NCBI RefSeq assembly: GCF_000524195.1
Contig: NW_020170393.1
Span: forward strand, 1,152,523 to 1,216,522
DNA length: 64,000 nucleotides
Direction of reading: 5' to 3'
DNA from: Echinococcus granulosus
Taxonomy: Eukaryota; Platyhelminthes; Cestoda; Cyclophyllidea; Taeniidae
The position numbers and the translations under genes were made by a program. The notes beneath the pieces were generated by a model. It worked only from the letters and a program-made list of their open reading frames with translations. It had not been told where the DNA came from and did no database searches. Shown here one piece after another: positions 59,172-64,000 of the stretch. Numbering within the stretch: the first letter of the stretch is position 1; each line of letters starts with the position of its first letter.

Positions 59172-62100
59172 TCACCGTACCAAACAGACGTCATCTTGTG
59201 GAACCTCGATTCGCCTGTCCCCTAGAGATAGCTCGTAAACGTCGCTTAAACCCTCCCTTCTGATGCACTCCATTAACTCCGACCAGATGTGCTTAAGGAT
59301 GATAGCAACACAATTCTTGAGGTCTTCATCCTGAGCCTCCAAATCAAGAGGAGTTGCATCTGCTTGTTCCATTGTAAATTCAACATCGACAGAAGAAAGT
59401 TTCGATTCATCAGTATCATCGTCTAAGTTTGAATCAATGATAATTTCCTCCTGAGGGTTTCCAAATTTGTCGGTTTTGCATAAGGGTATTAATGACACCT
59501 TTCGTACGTTCTCCAAGTCTTCCAAGTAGATACGAATTCGCCTCTGGATAGACAAAGGAGCGATGGGAGAAGAAACCTCTTCCTCTGTAGGAAATTCGTC
59601 TGTATTGCTGAAATATAACTTTGTAGAAGAAGATTTGGATAGAGGCGCAGTTGAATCGGCAGACTCAACAGTATGACGTCCAATGTAGAATGCTCTATCA
59701 GGATATCCACCTTCCACAGAGTGATCTAAGCTATTTTGAAATGAACTATGAGCAGTTAGATCATTAGGAGGGATGACTTTTTCCAAGGAATCCACATCAA
59801 CATCAGAGAGAGGAGTAGGACTGCCAACATACTTAAATGGAACCTCGTCTACCTCATCACATACTGCCGTCGACTTTTCAACAGGTGTAACCTCATCAGT
59901 ATCGGTGTCAGAGTTAATGACGGTCTCTCCGACAACTTCATCATTTAAGATCAAGTTGTCGCCACATTGGCTATTACGGCTTGCCAGAGAGGGATAAAAT
60001 TTTTTGGCGAATAAAAGTAGACACTGCTTTAGACGCTCTTCACCAGTATCCTCCTCGCCTACACCACAGACATCAGAGGACGGTTGATAGTCATCACATT
60101 GACAAATATAGGCCGCCAAAGAGGGATAGTACTTCTGAGCCAATAGGAGTAGACCCCGCTTCAGACGCTGTTCCTCAACGTCCCCCTCCTCCACACCACA
60201 CGCATCAGAGGTGGATTGGTCGCCATCGCTGTGGTGAATGCAGGTTGTCGAAGCGGTGGAGTAATTTTCAGCGCTTAAGCTCAGACAGTGTGTCTCATCG
60301 TTCTCCGTGTCTACGTCACGCATATCAAAGGACGCCTGATCGTAAACACTGTGGTGAATGGTAGCTGCCAAAGAGGGATAGAATTTTTCAGCAAACATGA
60401 GTAGACACTTCTTCAATAGCTGCTCCTCAGCTTCCTCCTCGTCTACACCACGCGTATCATGGGACGACTGATCATCACATTGGTGAATGCAGGTTGCCAA
60501 AGGGGGATAAAACTTTTGAGCGAGCAAAAGTAGACCCTGTTTCAGGCGATATTTCTCCTCCTCCTCCTTGTCTACAACAAGCGTATCATTGGACGCTTGA
60601 TCGTCATCACAGTGGTGACTACAGCTTGACGAACGGATGTAGGCCTCTTGAGCGCATAGGCGCGGTAGCTGATTGAGGCAGTGTTCCTCATCTTCCTTCT
60701 CGTCTGCACCACACACATTAAAAGACGATTGACTGTGGCGGATGTAGTTTGCTAAAGGGGGATAGTATTTTTGAGCCAATAGGAGCAGGCCCTGCTTCAA
60801 ACGCCGATCCTCATCGTCCACCTCGTCCACAACACGGGCATCAGAGGAGGATTGATCGTCATCACAGCGGCGGATATAGGTTGCCAAAGAGGGATAGTAT
60901 TTTTCGGCGAAAAAAAGTAGACCCTGCTTCAGATGACGTTTCTCAGCCTCCTCCTCGTCTACACTACGCACATCAGAGGACGACTGATTGTCATCGAATT
61001 GACGAAGGTAGGCTGCCAGAGAAGGATAGTATTTTTGAGCCAATAAGAGTAGGCTTTGCTTCAGGTAATGTTTTTCAGCCTCCTCCCCGTCTACACTACA
61101 ACCATCAGAGGTGGATTGATTGCTATCACAGCGGCCAGTGTAGGCTACCAAACGGGGATATAATTTTTGAGCAAATAAGAGTAGACACTGCTTCAGACGC
61201 TCCTCCTCCTCGTTGGCCTCCTCGCCTGAATCACGTACACTCGAGGAGGATTGATCGTCATCACGCTTTTGAATGTAGGCTATCAAGTGAGGATAGTATT
61301 TTTGAGCGAATAGGAGAAGATACTGCTTCAGACGCTGTTTATCAGCATCGTCCTCCCCTTCAACACTCGCGACATGGGAAGACTCATCATCAGCACAGCT
61401 ACGAATACCGGCTGCCAAAGTGGGATGAAATTTTTCAGCGAACATGAGCAGACACTGCTTCAGAAGTTGTTCCACGTCAACATCCTCCTTCACACCACGG
61501 GTTTCAGGGGAGGATTGTTCGTTGTCACAGTGGTGAACGCAAGTTGCCGATTGGACGTAGTATTGTTGAGCGCACAAGCACGGACATTGTTGCGGACAAC
61601 GTTCCGCATTGCCCACCCCTAGTGCACCACACGTTTCGGTGGACGCATGGTCTGCATCACAGTGACAAACACAGGCTGCCAAACGGGGGTAGAATTTTTG
61701 AGCAGAGGAGTGTAGACATTGTTTCAGAAGCTGTTCTCCATCGACCTCCTCGTCTACACCACGCGCATCATGAGACGTGTGGTCAGCAACACAGTGGCGG
61801 ATACAGGTGGTTACACAGGGATATAATTTTTTAGCAAAAAGGAGCAAAGCCTGCTTCAGACGCCGATCTCCATCGTCAGTCTCATCGGCACCATGCGCAT
61901 TGGAGGATGCTTGATCGTCATTGCATTGTCGAATACGGGCTGCCAAAGAGGGATAGTATCTTTCAGTTAACCAGAGTAGACACTGCTTCAGAAGCCGTTT
62001 TCCATCGCCCTCCTCGTCACAGGACGCTTGGCTGTCCTCACAATGGTGATTACAAGTTGCCGAGTAAAGGTAGTACTTTTGAGCATTCAAGCGCGGACAG

Positions 62101-62414
62101 TGTTTTGGACAGTGTTCCTCATCGTTTGCCCCATCTGCCCCACGAGCATCGGCGGATGCTTGATTGTCATCATCTTGCCGCATGCAGCTTACTAAATGGG
62201 GATAGTATTTCTGAGCTATTGAGATCACGTACTCCCTCAGATTCCGATCTTCATCACCCTCTCTGTCTTTTTCACTTCTCGTTGCATTCTCCTCCTCATT
62301 TGATTGCCCGATATTTCTTCCCCGTTCCTCGTTGCATTTAGCTGTGTCTTTATTGGCTGCCTTTGTCAAACTATGATTTCCTTCTGGCGATTTCCGGTGT
62401 GATTTCTTCTTCAT
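59172..62414 (-). CDS. Giant tandem-repeat protein, 1080 aa, intronless, unrecognised
   Basis: A single open frame runs from ATG at 62414 to TGA at 59172. Residues 1-58 are Lys/Glu-rich and hydrophilic. Residues 59 to about 822 hold about 18 tandem units, mostly 44 residues, of the type LKQCLLLFAQKYYPSLAAYI followed by RQCDDDQSSSD and an acidic linker. Three or four units (numbers 2, 6, 13 and probably 16) are a divergent class (e.g. CPRLNAQKYYLYSATCNHHC). The repeat is probably an amphipathic helix joined by a disordered acidic linker. The tail (about 823-1080) is Ser/Thr/Asp-rich and ends with LKNCVAIILKHIWSELMECI, which looks like a last diverged unit. There is no signal peptide or membrane span. 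A TATA box lies about 46 bp upstream. No known family is recognised; a lineage-specific structural or antigen-like protein is possible. Confidence 0.85.
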   Translation of the reverse strand: MKKKSHRKSPEGNHSLTKAANKDTAKCNEERGRNIGQSNEEENATRSEKDREGDEDRNLREYVISIAQKYYPHLVSCMRQDDDNQASADARGADGANDEEHCPKHCPRLNAQKYYLYSATCNHHCEDSQASCDEEGDGKRLLKQCLLWLTERYYPSLAARIRQCNDDQASSNAHGADETDDGDRRLKQALLLFAKKLYPCVTTCIRHCVADHTSHDARGVDEEVDGEQLLKQCLHSSAQKFYPRLAACVCHCDADHASTETCGALGVGNAERCPQQCPCLCAQQYYVQSATCVHHCDNEQSSPETRGVKEDVDVEQLLKQCLLMFAEKFHPTLAAGIRSCADDESSHVASVEGEDDADKQRLKQYLLLFAQKYYPHLIAYIQKRDDDQSSSSVRDSGEEANEEEERLKQCLLLFAQKLYPRLVAYTGRCDSNQSTSDGCSVDGEEAEKHYLKQSLLLLAQKYYPSLAAYLRQFDDNQSSSDVRSVDEEEAEKRHLKQGLLFFAEKYYPSLATYIRRCDDDQSSSDARVVDEVDDEDRRLKQGLLLLAQKYYPPLANYIRHSQSSFNVCGADEKEDEEHCLNQLPRLCAQEAYIRSSSCSHHCDDDQASNDTLVVDKEEEEKYRLKQGLLLLAQKFYPPLATCIHQCDDQSSHDTRGVDEEEAEEQLLKKCLLMFAEKFYPSLAATIHHSVYDQASFDMRDVDTENDETHCLSLSAENYSTASTTCIHHSDGDQSTSDACGVEEGDVEEQRLKRGLLLLAQKYYPSLAAYICQCDDYQPSSDVCGVGEEDTGEERLKQCLLLFAKKFYPSLASRNSQCGDNLILNDEVVGETVINSDTDTDEVTPVEKSTAVCDEVDEVPFKYVGSPTPLSDVDVDSLEKVIPPNDLTAHSSFQNSLDHSVEGGYPDRAFYIGRHTVESADSTAPLSKSSSTKLYFSNTDEFPTEEEVSSPIAPLSIQRRIRIYLEDLENVRKVSLIPLCKTDKFGNPQEEIIIDSNLDDDTDESKLSSVDVEFTMEQADATPLDLEAQDEDLKNCVAIILKHIWSELMECIRREGLSDVYELSLGDRRIEVPQDDVCLVR
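59950..62240 (-). repeat. Coding tandem repeat, ~18 units of ~132 bp
   Basis: Each unit on the plus strand shows the recurring blocks 'gccaaagagggatagtatttttgagc' or close variants (first 20: gccaaagagggatagtattt) and 'cagaggacgattgatcgtca'-like segments at about 132-bp spacing. Units diverge enough in DNA to have escaped recent homogenisation but keep one open frame. The reverse strand is also open over long stretches as a by-product of composition. Confidence 0.85.
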
Positions 62415-62459
62415 TGCAGCTTTTTTCTACTTTTGCAGTAGTCATAAGCCTTTTCTACC

Positions 62460-62467
62460 TTTTTATA
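62460..62467 (-). promoter_or_regulatory. TATA box for the repeat protein gene
   Basis: TATAAAAA on the minus strand ends 46 bp before the ATG at 62414, leaving room for a start site about 30 bp downstream and a 5' UTR of roughly 15-20 nt. This is consistent with an intronless, independently transcribed gene. Confidence 0.5.
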
Positions 62468-62748
62468 CCTTATCTTTGCCTCGTGACCTCGTAAATTTAA
62501 ACCAGCATTGTTTTTTGCTTTGTACTTTTACTCAACAACAATCTCTATTCTTTTATTTTGCGCGTGGACTATTTCTGCTTCTTAAGCACGTTTACTTTTA
62601 ACTTTATTTTTCGTTTCTTTTCACTTTTCTCAAAATTTTTACTCCCACTTTGTGATGATGATCTTCAACTTTAATTTTCGTGAGGAAGCATCCTGTAGGA
62701 TTGACTCCACTTTACAACACTCAATTGCTCTTTTAGTCACCTTCACAA

Positions 62749-63520
62749 TGTAGCTGTAGGGCCGCAGAACATTCCTGTTGAGGGAAGACGACACAACACT
62801 CGGACAGAATATGTGTTGCTGACGTGCAGATGGGCTGAGAGGGTATCACCACGGCCCGGAGGTCATGTAGCTGGGCGAAAGAACAATCTCTGAGCCCGCA
62901 GTACCCCGAGGAACCGGAAGGAAGAGTTAGGCAAATAATCAAAGTATTGCTTTGCCACTCTCACCAGCGATCCTCATGATCAGGCTTCAGCGTCACCCTT
63001 CACAACGTAGTCGGCGTTGTAGTAAAAACATGCAGTCGTCAAATTTGCGTGCATGTGAGAAGATACCCTACTACAGCGTCATTGTTCTCTCTTGTCAGTT
63101 CCGTCGGATCCGGAGCTTTGTCCTGTTAGGTAACTGCATTGAGGGAAGGGGGATTGTGATGACCATCTTGTGAACCCATCACTGGCCTCAAAGACGTCAT
63201 TTAATGGAGAACAGGGATGAGATTTTATGTCTGTTCTTCCTCCAGTGTTTTCCGGCCATATCTATCTGGGTTCTATCGAGCTGGTAGGCAGATAGAGGAG
63301 GTGTCGCGTATAGCTTAGTACAGTAGACAGCTCCGTAAGGAACTGCTTCAGCTGTTAATTGCGCTCCTGCACACCACAAGACTCGGGTGGTTGCCGACGG
63401 TAGGTGTATTTTTGACTCTTCTGTTCGGAGCCGTTGCGGATTCTCTCGTCAGTGGCAGAGGTCCTTCTTCAGTCAGAATTCCGGCTAGTTGTCTTTTACG
63501 ATAAGATTCGCTCATGGCAT
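62749..63520 (-). mobile_element. TRIM element, 5'-truncated, antisense
   Basis: One LTR (62749 to about 62956) and about 560 bp of internal sequence matching the 30 kb copy (gtcgtcaaatttgcgtgcat; cagttccgtcggatccgga; ctgcttcagctg). The second LTR is absent. It lies 330 bp upstream of the repeat protein gene, in the same orientation as that gene. Confidence 0.7.
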
Positions 63521-64000
63521 AATATAAACAGTCATCGGGATAAAAATAGTCTTAAGGTCTTTTCTTCTTCCTTTGGTAGCGTGAAGACGTCACGTTGTAA
63601 CTTGTGCTGAAAAAGTGCTCTTAATATTTACTATTTGTTATCACGGTCATAGAGTTAAGACGGCGAGCTTCCCCACAAATATTTTGTAGAAAGGATGATG
63701 AGGTAAATTTTGGGGTTAATTTTACTAGCTAATATCCCTCCATTTCTTGCAAGATATCTCGTCACATTACTTTCCAGGTGGTATGAACTTCGTTGCCCTA
63801 TTCCATCATTTCGATCCTCTTGTCTCAATCACATTGCCTCATAATGACACAGATGAGTTACTAACAGAGCGGCGGAATTAAGGTTGGTCACTTACGTTTC
63901 GTGAAGAAGTTGTCAAACTTGACAATTTCAAGTGGCTTCTTAATGCCCAACAATGTTTGATGCTTCGAAAAATGCTACAGCTAAGAAAATGTGCTGAACA
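63521..64000. other. No gene seen at window end
   Basis: AT-rich sequence without supported ORFs, splice structure or repeats matching the rest of the window. Confidence 0.5.

Noticed and set aside
59950..62240. Regularly spaced repeats suggestive of a CRISPR array
   Set aside because: The genome is eukaryotic, units are 132 bp, diverged and protein-coding, and there are no short identical repeats with unique spacers.
59773..62341. Long plus-strand ORFs (up to 232 codons) across the repeat array
   Set aside because: They are shadows of the minus-strand repeat frame, interrupted at irregular points, while the minus frame is open for 1080 codons with an ATG and TATA box.

Overview
This window is nuclear DNA of a parasitic flatworm, most likely a cestode and probably taeniid-like. 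The evidence is intron-split animal genes (DNAJC8, PHF20-like, conventional PKC, NSUN4, a PSMG3-like gene), very short introns (about 32-51 nt) beside kilobase introns, and about 12 dispersed copies of a roughly 1 kb non-coding element with about 200-bp TG...CA terminal repeats. That element matches the TRIM (terminal-repeat retrotransposon in miniature) class known from taeniids. A 100-N assembly gap lies at 44122-44221. The species assignment is inference.

Layout. 1-912 (+) is the 3' end of a BAH-domain chromatin gene. 1446-3083 (-) is DNAJC8. 3517-3975 is a cluster of TRIM LTRs. 4796-5032 (+) is a small orphan ORF and 5136-5310 an LTR remnant. 6830-11090 (+) is a PHF20/MBD-R2-like gene (Tudor, C2H2, PHD, C-terminal coiled coil). 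11880-12993 (+) holds two unrecognised, tightly packed ORFs with tiny introns. 13148-13940 (-) is a PSMG3-like proteasome assembly chaperone. 14650-38442 (+) is a complete 15-exon conventional protein kinase C whose long introns carry antisense TRIM copies, a mariner-like relic, a double hairpin and a possible nested antisense gene. 40171-40956 is a sense-oriented TRIM. 41973-55998 (-) is the mitochondrial rRNA methyltransferase NSUN4, with a 9.8 kb intron holding the gap and another TRIM. 56319-57850 (-) is an unrecognised multi-exon gene. 59172-62414 (-) is an intronless 1080-residue ORF made mostly of about 18 tandem 44-residue repeats. 62749-63520 is a partial antisense TRIM.

There is no operon in the bacterial sense. 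Several first ATGs sit directly after a 3' splice-site AG, and some same-strand genes lie 40-320 bp apart, which fits spliced-leader trans-splicing. Chromatin regulation (BAH, PHF20-like), protein quality control and splicing (DNAJC8, PSMG3-like), signalling (PKC) and mitochondrial ribosome biogenesis (NSUN4) are represented, with no evident shared pathway.

Exon junctions were placed by eye from splice consensus, reading phase and remembered protein family features. No database search was run.
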